Of a DNA stretch of 64,000 bases, positions 52,275 through 61,865 are shown piece by piece. The position numbers and the translations under genes were made by a program. The notes under the pieces were generated by a model. It saw only the letters and a program-made list of their open reading frames with translations, was not told where the DNA came from and made no database searches. Position 1 is the first letter of the stretch. Every line of letters starts with the position of its first letter. This stretch comes from Blautia glucerasea (GTDB lineage: Bacteria; Bacillota; Clostridia; Lachnospirales; Lachnospiraceae): assembly GCF_020537505.1 (NCBI RefSeq), contig NZ_JAJBMO010000012.1, forward strand, positions 1 through 64,000. The letters run 5' to 3'.

Positions 52275-52317
52275 ACTTTGCCGCCTCCATTTCCTGTAAA
52301 TACAGTCAAATGATATT

Positions 52318-52890
52318 TTATAGTTCTTCTGGAGCATTCTTTCCCATCATAATCAAATAGACTTCGTGTACGATCATATCCAGATTCTTCGTATCCTCCG
52401 GTGTCCAGTCCTGAAAAATACCAAAGATAGCATGGCTGTGGTAACGGAGGATCAGTTTCAGCTCCTGGCGGCTGTAGTTCCGGTACAGATTTTCTTCCTC
52501 TACAATGCTCTCAAACAACTCGTAGGTTCCTTGCATAAGAGTTTGTTCCAGTTCTTTTCCATAATTACTTTCTATTCCTTTTCGCACTTCGGGTATAGCA
52601 TTGATGGCAAAAACAAACAGATACTTCAGCGCTGCTTCTGCGCCGCCCTGCTCTTTGCACGCCTCTAGCAGCCGCCTGGTTCCCTGCTTTATGCTCCACT
52701 GAATCAGATCCGGTATTCCTTCGAAATGGTAGTAAAATGCCTGCCTGGTGATCTGGCACTCTTCCACAATGTCCTTTACTGTAAGCTTCTTTACTTTTTT
52801 CTCCAGAATCAGCTTACGGGCTGCTTCTGCGATGATCTCTTTCATGTCCATATGCTGTGGTTCTCTTTCCTTTATCTGGTGTTGAATCAT
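52318..52890 (-). CDS. TetR/AcrR-family transcriptional regulator
   Basis: 190 residues. Helix-turn-helix at about 20-62 (AARKLILEKKVKKLTVKDIVEECQITRQAFYYHFEGIPDLI), the canonical TetR pattern ending in FYYHF. The C-terminal ligand domain is unclassified. The first ATG has no clear ribosome site; ATG at residue 14 is an alternative. No efflux gene adjoins it; its target is unknown. The neighbouring gap to 53074 shows no gene. Confidence 0.88.
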   Translation of the reverse strand: MIQHQIKEREPQHMDMKEIIAEAARKLILEKKVKKLTVKDIVEECQITRQAFYYHFEGIPDLIQWSIKQGTRRLLEACKEQGGAEAALKYLFVFAINAIPEVRKGIESNYGKELEQTLMQGTYELFESIVEEENLYRNYSRQELKLILRYHSHAIFGIFQDWTPEDTKNLDMIVHEVYLIMMGKNAPEEL

Positions 52891-53073
52891 AAACAGTCTC
52901 TAATTCTTATACCTTAATAGCTACATGCAAATCATATTATCGGCAACAACGACTAACTACAGCTCATACAATTTCACAGGTTATATATCTTTAACAATTT
53001 TCCCACTGCATTTTCCTATGACGCTTATACCCACTGCATTTTCCAATGATGCTTATATTCATACTTTGAGTTT

Positions 53074-53727
53074 CTAATTTGACTCTTCTGAATCTGCAAT
53101 ATCTTCCTCATCTACAGTATCTTGTTTCTCTGGTACCACTGCATCTTCTCGCGCCTGCAGAGCGGCTCTCTCACGAATGCTCTTCTTCGGGGTAGCCGGT
53201 TGAGATTGCTGGGAGGATTTCTTCCTGGCTGGGTCTACTGCAAATTTGCGTTCCGGATCAGCCTTGGCAACTTTGCCTAAACGGGTGGCACCCCAAAGTA
53301 AAAACAGCGGAAGTACAATGGCTGTAAAAAGAAGCCCCAGATTCATCAATCCTGTAAAAAACAGAATTACCTGCATGACAATCTCTGTTATAAGAAGAGA
53401 TATAGCCAGTTTCACAGAAAATTTGCTTTTATCTACTCTGTTGGAATTCCTTACAGATAGAAAACCAACTACAACTTCCCAGATTCCTACTGCAATAAAA
53501 CAAATACCAATCCCTTTCAGAAGTCCACTTCCCACTCCGGCATTCTCAAGGAGTTCTACATACTCTGCTGTTCCCTTGTCTGCTTCCAGAGCTGTCATAA
53601 AGAAATTGATTCCATACATGATCGTGGAGGTAATGGCTGAAAACATCAGGAAAATACCACCAAACATCAGACACATCCTGCCATTCATCGCCTGCCGTGT
53701 CACCTTCATCCTCTCAAATTGATCCAT
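53074..53727 (-). CDS. Four-helix membrane protein of unknown function
   Basis: 217 residues from ATG 53727, with GAGGAAGG upstream; an in-frame TTG two codons earlier is less likely. Four hydrophobic helices (about 20-44, 70-92, 108-125, 128-145), then a charged cytoplasmic tail rich in Lys/Arg and Glu/Asp (150-217). No enzymatic motif. Monocistronic, between the TetR gene and the MITE-like repeat. Unrecognised. Confidence 0.7.
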   Translation of the reverse strand: MDQFERMKVTRQAMNGRMCLMFGGIFLMFSAITSTIMYGINFFMTALEADKGTAEYVELLENAGVGSGLLKGIGICFIAVGIWEVVVGFLSVRNSNRVDKSKFSVKLAISLLITEIVMQVILFFTGLMNLGLLFTAIVLPLFLLWGATRLGKVAKADPERKFAVDPARKKSSQQSQPATPKKSIRERAALQAREDAVVPEKQDTVDEEDIADSEESN

Positions 53728-53876
53728 AATCAAACCTTCCTCTCTTTTTTGTAAACCAACAAAAACACAATTTTAATATTAGTCTAACATATCATTTTTC
53801 GTTATTCAATGTACAGATTCCTGTTCGTGTAACAAACATTATGGGTTACGATTCTCGATCTTCGCAGAAACACGCT

Positions 53877-54042
53877 CTAGAGCGTGTTTGAAAAAGGCTT
53901 TCTGCAAGATGTGCGTCACAGTTTGTGGGAAATTTTGTCCGGATGAGGGCGCCGTAGCGGGCTACGGCAACCGAATTCGGGCAAAATCTCCCGCAAAATG
54001 GGGCGTGCAGATTGCGGGAATGATTTTTCAAACAGGCTCTAG
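53877..54042. repeat. Palindromic MITE-like element B, full copy
   Basis: 166 bases. Ends CTAGAGCGTGTTTGAAAAA (53877-53895) and its complement at 54024-54042 (18 of 19). The whole element folds as a long imperfect hairpin closing on GCCGTAGC/GCTACGGC (53951-53968). No reading frame. Left flank forms a perfect 22-base palindrome around CTAG (53868-53889), as if a second element end were joined head-to-head. The 400-base gap between the membrane-protein gene and thiE otherwise holds nothing recognisable. Confidence 0.75.
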
Positions 54043-54136
54043 CTTAATAATTACCTTTACTTTCCAGATTCAGCTTTATATAATGTATTAGAGTGTGTTT
54101 GACACACAAGTTACATGTGAAAGGCAGGTTTTACCA

Positions 54137-54826
54137 ATGAACTGCAATAAAAAAGATCTTTTACTTTATGCCGTTACTGACCGCAGCTGGTTAAATGGCA
54201 GAACTTTATATGATCAGGTCGAAGAAGCCTTAAAAGGTGGGGCTACTTTCATTCAGCTACGCGAAAAAACTCTGGATACAGATAGTTTTCGTAAAGAAGC
54301 TGCGGAAATCAAAGAGTTATGTGCGCGCTATCATGTACCATTCGTGATCAATGACAATGTAGAAATTGCAAAAGAAATCAATGCCGATGGCGTTCATGTA
54401 GGGCAGGAGGATATGGCTGCTGGTAATGCCAGAGCCATCCTCGGTTCTGACAAAATCATCGGCGTTTCTGCGCATACAGTTGAAGAGGCTGTTCTTGCTG
54501 AAAAAAATGGCGCAGATTATCTGGGAGTAGGTGCCGCATTCCAAACCGGAACCAAAAAAGATGCCGGCAATATCAGCCATGAAACTATAAAACAAATATG
54601 TGAGGCTGTAAATATTCCCGTTATTGCTATCGGTGGAATTACACATGACAATGTAATGGAGCTGGCTGGAAGCGGTATCTGCGGAATTGCAGTTGTAAGT
54701 GCCATCTTTGCAGCTGAAGATATTACAAAAGCAACCAGAGAGCTTAAAGAGCTTACTCTCAAAATGAAAGATTCTACTTGTATTTCCAAAGACAATGCAT
54801 CTTCCAGGAAAGGAATTTCATGTTAA
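54137..54826 (+). CDS. thiE: Thiamine-phosphate synthase
   Basis: 229 residues from ATG 54137 (GGCAGG upstream; the longer frame to 54095 has no site). TIM barrel with LYAVTDRSWL, FIQLREKTLD, FVINDNVEIAKEINADGVHVGQEDM, YLGVGAAFQTGTKKDA and PVIAIGGI: pyrophosphate and HMP-PP binding residues intact. Couples HMP-pyrophosphate and HET-phosphate to thiamine phosphate. No TPP riboswitch is visible upstream. The last seven bases overlap a HAD phosphatase gene, pointing to a shared thiamine role. Other thi genes are not in the window. Confidence 0.94.
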   Translation: MNCNKKDLLLYAVTDRSWLNGRTLYDQVEEALKGGATFIQLREKTLDTDSFRKEAAEIKELCARYHVPFVINDNVEIAKEINADGVHVGQEDMAAGNARAILGSDKIIGVSAHTVEEAVLAEKNGADYLGVGAAFQTGTKKDAGNISHETIKQICEAVNIPVIAIGGITHDNVMELAGSGICGIAVVSAIFAAEDITKATRELKELTLKMKDSTCISKDNASSRKGISC

Positions 54827-55479
54827 GGGGTGTCATCTGGGATCTGGATGGTACGATTCTGGATTCTATGTCAGCCTGGGATCATGTAGGCGAAAATTAC
54901 CTGCGAAGCCAGGGAATTGAACCTGAACCGAATCTGGATGAAGCAATCGCCACTATGAGTCTCCACCAGGCAGCTGACTATTTTATTGAGCACTATGGTG
55001 TAAAACAGACCCGAGATGAATTGATCAAGAGTGCTGTAGCAATTGTAGATGATTTCTACCGCTATGAAGCTCAGCTGAAGCCTCATCTGAAAGAATTTCT
55101 GGCTCAGCTTCATGAGACCGGAGTCAAAATGTGTATTGCCACTGCTACAGAGCGCTCCCTCGTGGAAGCTGCCCTGGCACGTTGCAGAGTGCTTGACTAT
55201 TTCAGCGAAATCTTTACCTGCTCCTCTGTGGGTGCCGGAAAGGACGAACCAACCATTTATCGGGAAGCCTTGAAATTTCTTGGTACTGACCGAACCAATA
55301 CCATGGTCTTTGAAGATTCTCTTCATGCCCTTACTACAGCTAAGAAAGATGGCTTCTATACCACTGCTGTGTACGACTCTCATGAAGAAAATCAAGAGGA
55401 AATACAGCGTCTGGCAAACTGTAGAATTCATGATTACGGTGAGCCGGAAGAGTTTATTGATTTTACAAAAAATCTATAG
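54820..55479 (+). CDS. HAD-superfamily phosphatase (beta-phosphoglucomutase/Gph-like), possible TMP phosphatase
   Basis: 219 residues from ATG 54820, with AGGAAAGGA upstream inside the thiE end. HAD motifs: I GVIWDLDGTILDS, II CIATATE, III/IV near K224 and VFEDSLHALTTAKKDG. A helical cap (about 20-85) is of class C1. It hydrolyses a phosphate from a small metabolite; the seven-base overlap with thiE suggests thiamine monophosphate as one candidate, but sugar phosphates are the commoner substrates of this subgroup. Confidence 0.85.
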   Translation: MLRGVIWDLDGTILDSMSAWDHVGENYLRSQGIEPEPNLDEAIATMSLHQAADYFIEHYGVKQTRDELIKSAVAIVDDFYRYEAQLKPHLKEFLAQLHETGVKMCIATATERSLVEAALARCRVLDYFSEIFTCSSVGAGKDEPTIYREALKFLGTDRTNTMVFEDSLHALTTAKKDGFYTTAVYDSHEENQEEIQRLANCRIHDYGEPEEFIDFTKNL

Positions 55480-55492
55480 AACTTTTTATTTT

Positions 55493-55516
55493 TCGGGAAG
55501 CTTAATTGCTTCCCGA
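55493..55516 (+). terminator. Terminator of thiE and its HAD neighbour
   Basis: TCGGGAAGC (55493-55501) pairs perfectly with GCTTCCCGA (55508-55516), loop TTAATT, followed by TATTCTTTATT. Directly after the HAD stop. Confidence 0.8.
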
Positions 55517-55570
55517 TATTCTTTATTCAACCAAGTATCTACTACATTGACGCAGGATGATTTCTTCATA

Positions 55571-55680
55571 TGCAAGATGGAGGAAGGAGCCGTAGCGAGC
55601 TACGGCAACTGAATTCGGGCAAAATATACCGCAAAGTGGAGCGTACAGATTGCGGGAATGATTTTTCAAACAGATTCTAG
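55571..55680. repeat. Partial copy of repeat family B at the end of sbcC
   Basis: Carries TGCAAGATG, the GCCGTAGC...GCTACGGC centre and the right end TTTTTCAAACAGATTCTAG (55662-55680). The left third is missing. Its terminal CTAG provides the TAG stop codon of sbcC (55679-55677, minus strand). Confidence 0.7.
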
Positions 55681-58600
55681 CTTATCTGCCACTTCACATG
55701 ACTTCCCTTCTCGTCTTTGCTGACGATTAGCTGATCTTCAATCTCCTGCTTCAGCTCGGTCACATGAGAAATAATTCCAATCAGCTTGCTTCCTCCCGCC
55801 AGTTCCTGAAGAACCTTTACCGCCTGTTCTCTGGAATGCTCATCAAGGGAACCGAAGCCTTCATCCACAAACATTACATCAAGATGTATCGCTGCAGAAC
55901 TCTCCTGGATCTGATCTGCCATTCCAAGTGCCAATGCCAGGGCTGCCATAAAGGATTCTCCTCCGGAAAGGGTACGGACTTCACGCTCTTTGCCGGTAAC
56001 ATTAGAATATACCATAAGATCCAGACCACGATTCTTGCCTTTCCCCGCATTCTCCTCGTCTACCATACGAAGCTCAAACTGTCCGGCAGACATATCTGCA
56101 AAACGGCGATTGGCCGCATAAAGAATCTTCTCCAGGTAATATCTCTGCACATAGGTTTCAAGATCCATACGGTTTCCAGATATATTTCCAGACAACAGCT
56201 TATAAAGAGTTTCCAGTTTGGTATGCTTTTCAATGATCTTGCCCCGCTTCTCCATCTGGGGACTAAGAATATCATATGCCCCTTTATCAGCTTTATACTG
56301 TTCTTTATAAAGATCCAGCTTCGTCTGGGTCTGAAGCCGTATTTTCTCAGCTTCCTCCATCTGGGACTTCGCAGCTTCCAGATCTGGCTTGCTCCTGCCA
56401 TCTATGGCTTTTCCAGCTGTTTCTGCAGTGGTCTGTGCGGCTAGTTTTTTTCGCTGCCAGCTATCTGCTTCTTTTTGCAAAAGCTCCGCTGTTTCACGGG
56501 TATAGTTCTCTGCTATATCCGCCCATTCTGCCTCTGTCATATTCTTCTCATTCATCAGAGTCTGATAAAAGGCCTGCCGCTCCTGGTAAAGCTTCTGGTG
56601 ATCCGGAAGCTCCCCTTCAAATCGCTTAATCAGGCTGGTACAGTTAACCAGCTCTTCAGAAGACGCTTTTTCTTTCTTTTCAGCTTCCTTGGAAGCAGCT
56701 TCTGCAGCTTTCCATTTTTCTTTTGCCTGGTTAAACTCTGTCATAGCTGCCTCTTCTGATGGGTATTCCCGGGAATCATTCAGCTGCTTCAGAAGAGCTT
56801 CTGCGCTCTTGGCTGACGCAGCTGCCGCAGTCAGCTTTTGTCCACATTCCTCTACGGCAGTTTTTCCTGATTTCTTCTGCTCTTCTACCTGTCCCAAAGC
56901 ATCCTGAAGATTACGCAATGTTTTCTGGGCTGTATTAAGTCTTATACCCTCTTCCTGCAATAAAGTTTTCCAGGCTCCAAGAAGTGTTTGTATCTGCTTC
57001 AGCAAGGCATTCCAATTACACTCTTTATCCGCCATCTGATTCAGAGCTGCACCAGTGCCTTCGGAATTTCTGCTCTCCTGGAATTTTTTTATATTGTCTC
57101 CCAAAGAATCAAATACTTTCAGCATTCCAGCTTCCGGAAACTGCTCATGATCATTTAAAATACGCGTGCACAGCTTCCTTCCTGTCTCTTCCAAAAGTCG
57201 TTCTTTTTCTGCAACTATATCTACGGCTGACCTTACTTCACCGGCAGACTGTTCCTGCCTGTTTCGAAGCTCAGAAACTTCTTTTTCTGCCAGCTCCAAT
57301 TGCTCACGGGTAAGATCTCTATGAAGGGTAGAAGCTATACATGGATTCGGATGTTCTATTGCGCCGCATACAGGACATGGTTTCCCCGGCTGAAGTTCTC
57401 GCGCCAGAAAACCAGCCTGCTCATCCAGAAAAATTCTCCGCATAGACTCATATTCCTGGCTCTTTGCGTCATATCTGGTTCTATTCTTCTGGTATGTCTC
57501 TCGTGCTTTCTTCGCCAGTTTTTTCTGTGTTTCTACACCTTTAAGAAGGTCTTCCGTTTCTTGTACTTCAATGCCAAGTACTTCCAGTTCCTGATTTTTC
57601 CCTTTCCAGACAGCAATTTTCTCATTAGTGTCGGTCAGCTTCTCTGACTGAGCCCTCCAGTCTGCTTCCTGCTTCTCTATTTTCTCCAGATCTTCTCTGG
57701 CTTTGCGGTCTGCGGCCTGCGCTGCGGTCAGATTTTGCTGGCTGGTCTTTACACTTTTTTCTGCTTCCTTGATCTGCTTAAGGAGCTTCACCTCTTTATT
57801 TACACGCTCATAAATAGTGGTGTATGCTTTAAGTTCCTTCTCCGCTGTTTCTTTCGCAGCCTTCGCTGTCCAAATGGCAGATTGTGACTGTTCCTTTAAT
57901 AAAGGAACGTGTTCCTGCTGCTCCTTTAAGGCACTCTCACAGGTCTGCATATTATGCAAGGCATCCTGACAGCGTACGTATTCACCTTTTATTTCGTATG
58001 CTTTCTTAATTTTCTCTGACAGGATGGTCTTTTCCCCTATTTGTGTTTCCGTTTTCCCACATTCAGAGAGCTGAACCTCAGCGGTTTCCAGCTGCGCATA
58101 TAAATTCATCAGCTGAATGGAACTGTTGTAGATATCCCTTTTTTCGTCACGGAGTTTTGATGCGGATTGTAATTCTTTCGAGGTAAAATTCACACTTTTC
58201 TCCAGTGTTCTGCATAGCTCTCCCAGATGCTCCAGGAAGCAATCCATCACTACAATTTCACCATTCAAAACCTGCTTTTTTAACCCTTCTATTTCCTGCC
58301 ACTGGTCATATTCCTGGGGAATTACCACATGAGCAGCTTCGGTCTGACAGGCCGTCTTAATCTGCGCAATATCTTTCTCCAATGCACGCTTGCGGTTCAT
58401 CAGCTCATCCACAATATTCTGGTAAAGTTCCGTGTTAAATAACTTCCGAAAGATTACTTTCTTATCGTCAGACTTCGCACGAAGAAGCTCCATAAATTCC
58501 CCCTGTGCGATCATGGCTACCTGCATAAACTGGCTTTTGGTAAGACCGAGGATCTCTCCCAGCTTACTGTCGGCTTCCTTCTGGGGATATTCGGTACCAT

Positions 58601-58988
58601 CCGGCATGATCAGACTGACAGAACCGGCAACTTCACGGCTACCCGTATTCTTCCCAGCGCCTCTTGTGAGAAGCTTCAGATGCCTTGGGACACGCCGCAC
58701 TGTATAAAGCTGGCAATCCGCTCCTGTCCCTTCTGAAAAAACAAGTTCTACAAATGGCTCTACATTCAGCTCCACATACTGGCTCTGCAGTACAACGCCC
58801 TCTTTCTTATTGGTACTGGAGCTCGCCTCGCCGTAAAGAGCAAACACAATGGCATCAAATATAGTTGTCTTTCCTGCACCGGTATCTCCCGTTACAAGAA
58901 ACAAATTCTGATTAGGTTCCCGAAAATCAATCTGTGTCAGTTTTCCGTAGGAGCCAAATGCCTGCATCGTAAGTTTCACAGGTCTCAT
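55677..58988 (-). CDS. sbcC: Exonuclease SbcC (Rad50-like SMC ATPase)
   Basis: 1103 residues from ATG 58988 (GGAGGTGA upstream). N-terminus RPVKLTMQAFGSYGKLTQIDF, Walker A GDTGAGKTT at 34-42, then long coiled coils interrupted near residue 540 by the CPVCG zinc hook. Signature LSGGESFMAALALALG and Walker B LDVMFVDEGFGSLDEHS lie in the last 120 residues. With SbcD it cleaves hairpins and protein-blocked DNA ends. Its ATG overlaps the sbcD stop (ATGA). The stop codon is donated by a repeat element. The presence of SbcCD is notable beside long palindromes in this window. Confidence 0.95.
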   Translation of the reverse strand: MRPVKLTMQAFGSYGKLTQIDFREPNQNLFLVTGDTGAGKTTIFDAIVFALYGEASSSTNKKEGVVLQSQYVELNVEPFVELVFSEGTGADCQLYTVRRVPRHLKLLTRGAGKNTGSREVAGSVSLIMPDGTEYPQKEADSKLGEILGLTKSQFMQVAMIAQGEFMELLRAKSDDKKVIFRKLFNTELYQNIVDELMNRKRALEKDIAQIKTACQTEAAHVVIPQEYDQWQEIEGLKKQVLNGEIVVMDCFLEHLGELCRTLEKSVNFTSKELQSASKLRDEKRDIYNSSIQLMNLYAQLETAEVQLSECGKTETQIGEKTILSEKIKKAYEIKGEYVRCQDALHNMQTCESALKEQQEHVPLLKEQSQSAIWTAKAAKETAEKELKAYTTIYERVNKEVKLLKQIKEAEKSVKTSQQNLTAAQAADRKAREDLEKIEKQEADWRAQSEKLTDTNEKIAVWKGKNQELEVLGIEVQETEDLLKGVETQKKLAKKARETYQKNRTRYDAKSQEYESMRRIFLDEQAGFLARELQPGKPCPVCGAIEHPNPCIASTLHRDLTREQLELAEKEVSELRNRQEQSAGEVRSAVDIVAEKERLLEETGRKLCTRILNDHEQFPEAGMLKVFDSLGDNIKKFQESRNSEGTGAALNQMADKECNWNALLKQIQTLLGAWKTLLQEEGIRLNTAQKTLRNLQDALGQVEEQKKSGKTAVEECGQKLTAAAASAKSAEALLKQLNDSREYPSEEAAMTEFNQAKEKWKAAEAASKEAEKKEKASSEELVNCTSLIKRFEGELPDHQKLYQERQAFYQTLMNEKNMTEAEWADIAENYTRETAELLQKEADSWQRKKLAAQTTAETAGKAIDGRSKPDLEAAKSQMEEAEKIRLQTQTKLDLYKEQYKADKGAYDILSPQMEKRGKIIEKHTKLETLYKLLSGNISGNRMDLETYVQRYYLEKILYAANRRFADMSAGQFELRMVDEENAGKGKNRGLDLMVYSNVTGKEREVRTLSGGESFMAALALALGMADQIQESSAAIHLDVMFVDEGFGSLDEHSREQAVKVLQELAGGSKLIGIISHVTELKQEIEDQLIVSKDEKGSHVKWQIS

Positions 58989-60136
58989 TTCGTCACCTCC
59001 TGTACTGTATTGATAATATCCTGAAGAATTTCCTGCTCTTCCATGTCCGTATTTCCCAGGAACTGGCAGCAAAGCTCAAAAGGATTCAGCTCACGCTCGC
59101 CAGAAGTGCGTCTGGTATAGTCTGCCTGCCGTATTGTCTCACGACGTATCTCCAGAAGTCCAGGAAATGCCAGACGCAGACGGTCCTGCATATCAATCAC
59201 ATCCAGATCTACTTTGTCTGTAAGAATTATTGTCACGTAGTCTCTACAGCTCTGTGCCAGAACACTCTCCAAATCGCCTTTGATCACCTTTATCTGACGC
59301 AATGGTTCCAATGGAATTACTTCTGTGGTAATTTCGTCTTTTTGCTTTATGTCAACCATTATAATTCCCTTATTCTGACCTGCTTCACTTACAGAACATG
59401 CCAGAGGGGTTCCACAATAACGGTAAAACTCACTGTCAACTTTCATTGGCTTGTGAATATGTCCCAACGCCGCATAGTCAAATTTCTGCAAAATATCAGC
59501 AGATACCTGGTCAATATTTCCCACAGTACGGATCTCTGAATCCATTCGCTCTACTTCTTCTACATTCTCCCCTACCGACAAATAAAACTGATGGCTGACC
59601 AGAATATTTCTCTGGGTTATGTCAACCTGTTCACGTTCTATCAATCTGTGGATCGTATCATTGTAAGAAAGATTGTTTCCATTCTCGTCTGTACCAGTGA
59701 TCATCTTCACCATGGAAGGCTTCACAAAGGGAAGCAGATAAAAGTTCACTGGACCATATTCATCCTGGAGCACTACTTTCTCAATGTGATCTTCTTCTGT
59801 CTGAGGCGGCATTCCGATCATATATATCTTCTGGCGGTCAAGTACACTCCGAAAGCAATTCACACGGGGCGCGCTGTCGTGGTTTCCGCTGATCATCATA
59901 ATCACAGAATCTGGAACTGCTTTTCGCAGCTTTCCGATAAAATGATCAAACACCTCCACCGCTTCTGCTGACGGAACTGCTTTGTCATAGATATCCCCTG
60001 CGATCACGATCGCATCAGGTGCTTTCTCTGCGGCCTTCTGAATTATTTGATCCAGTATATATTCCTGATCTTCTCTGAGATCACGATTAATTAACTTCAA
60101 ACCAATGTGTAAATCTGATAAGTGAAATATTCTCAT
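58985..60136 (-). CDS. sbcD: Exonuclease SbcD (Mre11-like phosphoesterase)
   Basis: 383 residues. Metallophosphoesterase motifs: HLSDLHIGL at 5-13, IVIAGDIYDKA, MMISGNHDSAPR, ILVSHQFY and ALGHIHKPM; all metal ligands present. C-terminal SbcD-specific domain to residue 330. Partner of SbcC, overlapped by four bases. GGGG precedes the ATG. Normal length. Confidence 0.95.
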   Translation of the reverse strand: MRIFHLSDLHIGLKLINRDLREDQEYILDQIIQKAAEKAPDAIVIAGDIYDKAVPSAEAVEVFDHFIGKLRKAVPDSVIMMISGNHDSAPRVNCFRSVLDRQKIYMIGMPPQTEEDHIEKVVLQDEYGPVNFYLLPFVKPSMVKMITGTDENGNNLSYNDTIHRLIEREQVDITQRNILVSHQFYLSVGENVEEVERMDSEIRTVGNIDQVSADILQKFDYAALGHIHKPMKVDSEFYRYCGTPLACSVSEAGQNKGIIMVDIKQKDEITTEVIPLEPLRQIKVIKGDLESVLAQSCRDYVTIILTDKVDLDVIDMQDRLRLAFPGLLEIRRETIRQADYTRRTSGERELNPFELCCQFLGNTDMEEQEILQDIINTVQEVTK

Positions 60137-60220
60137 AAACCGTTCCCCATTCTTATCTTCTCAAAATTCCAGTTAAACTATATATTTACCGATTGCATAT
60201 ATAAAACCAACTTCATAGCC

Positions 60221-61708
60221 CTATACATTTCTGTTATATTCTTTCTCAATCCAAGCCATCAACACATCTACTATGTATTCCTGCTGCTCTTCTGCGAGCT
60301 GCACCCCTGCTGGAATTCTATGCCACTTATACAGACATCCCCGACAGCAACAGCCAGTAGCATGCTGAGCCAGGAATACAGGATGTCCTCGCATTGGAGT
60401 CTGTTTGCCATCATTTGGGATCTGGGCCGGAGCCAGGCGCGTTCGCACAAAATCTGCGGCATGGCTGCGGATGGTATCCATTCCCTTCTCCTGGATATAC
60501 TGTATATCCTTGTCCTTCAAATGGAAGCGGCTGCGGAAATTTGAGCGGGACAGGCGGGCAAACAAATCACAAAACCGTTCCTGTTCCGAACTATATTTTC
60601 GCAAATATTTCTCATAACCAGCCAGTGTTTCCGCTATTTTCAGGTTGAGATCCGAACTGTTATAAGTATAATTTTCATCCTCTAGCCGAAAATAGAAATC
60701 TATATTAGCTTTTTGCTTATTATTTCCACGCGTGATTCCTCTACCGCTGTTTCGGGAATTATTACCATTCGTCTTATTGTTAATTCCATTATTTTTTCCT
60801 TGCGCTCCTGTGTCTTCTTCCTTCACCAGAAGTTTCACTTGCGCTGCATGCTTCTTCAGCAGCGGAATAATACAGAAATACAGCCGGTCATCTTCCATGT
60901 GAAGATACCCTAATACCTGTCTATTTTTATTCATAAGCTGGATCTGGTTCCCGTGGAAGGCTTTTGGAAAAAGATATTCGCCTGGGCGTAAACTGGCTAT
61001 AAGCCAGCCTTCTGGAGAGGATTCTTCCGAAGCCACAAATGCCTTAAATCGATAAATTCTCTGACCTTTTCCATCCGTGCTCTCTGGTTTCGTCAGAGAA
61101 TCTAAAACCAGTAATGGATTTACATATTGCATAGAAAGATATTCAAACAGTTTCGCCTGGACGCGAAAACGGTACTCCTTCAAATCTGGCATACAGGATA
61201 GATCTTCGACGTTTATAGCATTCTCCGTTCTCTCAAGAAGAGCGGCGGTAGCATGACGAAGACTGGTAAGAAAAAGTGTGAAATCTTCTTCCTCCGGATC
61301 CCACATATATTTCCCGTGGGCAGCCTGATAATACAGCTTCCCCTGGGCTTCCTTTCGTTCTTCTTCAGAGAGATTCATACTATAGTGCAGATAAATATTC
61401 CTTGGTATAAAAGCAGCCTCGTTCAGTTCACCAGACCATTCCTGGCGCTGCTCCCACTTCCCAGATCTATGATTGTCTGTGCCATGGGCTTCTGTTCCCT
61501 GTACGCTCTTCGTTTCCCACTTATCGCTCTGGCTCAGTATCCGGTACGCTTCATTTATCTCCTGTGCACGCTGAATATGCGCTTCCCCTACTTCATTCAA
61601 TGAGTCCGGATGAAAACGGCTGATCATCTTATGATATTTTCGCTTAATCTCCCTTTCATCATCCTCCTGGGTAATACCAAGAAGGTTCATTGCCTGCTGC
61701 CTGTTCAT
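60221..61708 (-). CDS. J-domain protein fused to a DUF4186 domain
   Basis: 495 residues. J domain at 1-65 with HPD at 33-35 (ISRFHPDSLNE), so it can stimulate a DnaK. A large middle region of unknown fold (100-345) includes a low-complexity Asn/Gly stretch at 303-335. The C-terminal 378-490 matches the DUF4186 pattern: IQEKGMDTIRSHAADFVRTRLAP, then NDGKQTPMRGHPVFLAQHATGCCCRGCLYKWHRIP, with four cysteines at 453-458. The Cys/His residues may bind metal. DUF4186 is normally encoded alone; here it is tethered to a chaperone recruiter. Located 84 bases upstream of sbcD, same strand. Confidence 0.8.
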   Translation of the reverse strand: MNRQQAMNLLGITQEDDEREIKRKYHKMISRFHPDSLNEVGEAHIQRAQEINEAYRILSQSDKWETKSVQGTEAHGTDNHRSGKWEQRQEWSGELNEAAFIPRNIYLHYSMNLSEEERKEAQGKLYYQAAHGKYMWDPEEEDFTLFLTSLRHATAALLERTENAINVEDLSCMPDLKEYRFRVQAKLFEYLSMQYVNPLLVLDSLTKPESTDGKGQRIYRFKAFVASEESSPEGWLIASLRPGEYLFPKAFHGNQIQLMNKNRQVLGYLHMEDDRLYFCIIPLLKKHAAQVKLLVKEEDTGAQGKNNGINNKTNGNNSRNSGRGITRGNNKQKANIDFYFRLEDENYTYNSSDLNLKIAETLAGYEKYLRKYSSEQERFCDLFARLSRSNFRSRFHLKDKDIQYIQEKGMDTIRSHAADFVRTRLAPAQIPNDGKQTPMRGHPVFLAQHATGCCCRGCLYKWHRIPAGVQLAEEQQEYIVDVLMAWIEKEYNRNV

Positions 61709-61865
61709 TTTATGTCTTCCTATTACTTTTATTTTCTCTATAACTTTTGTTTATGATGTTCTTTCAGTATACCTTATTTTGTTACAAAGGGCTATAAATT
61801 TCCAGTTTAACTTAAATGGGATAAAGTGATTTCCAAATGGGATTAATTCGACATTGTTATGATTT

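Noticed and set aside
53734..54136. TPP riboswitch before thiE
   Set aside because: No CTGAGA or ACCTGA core; the gap is taken by the palindromic repeat.
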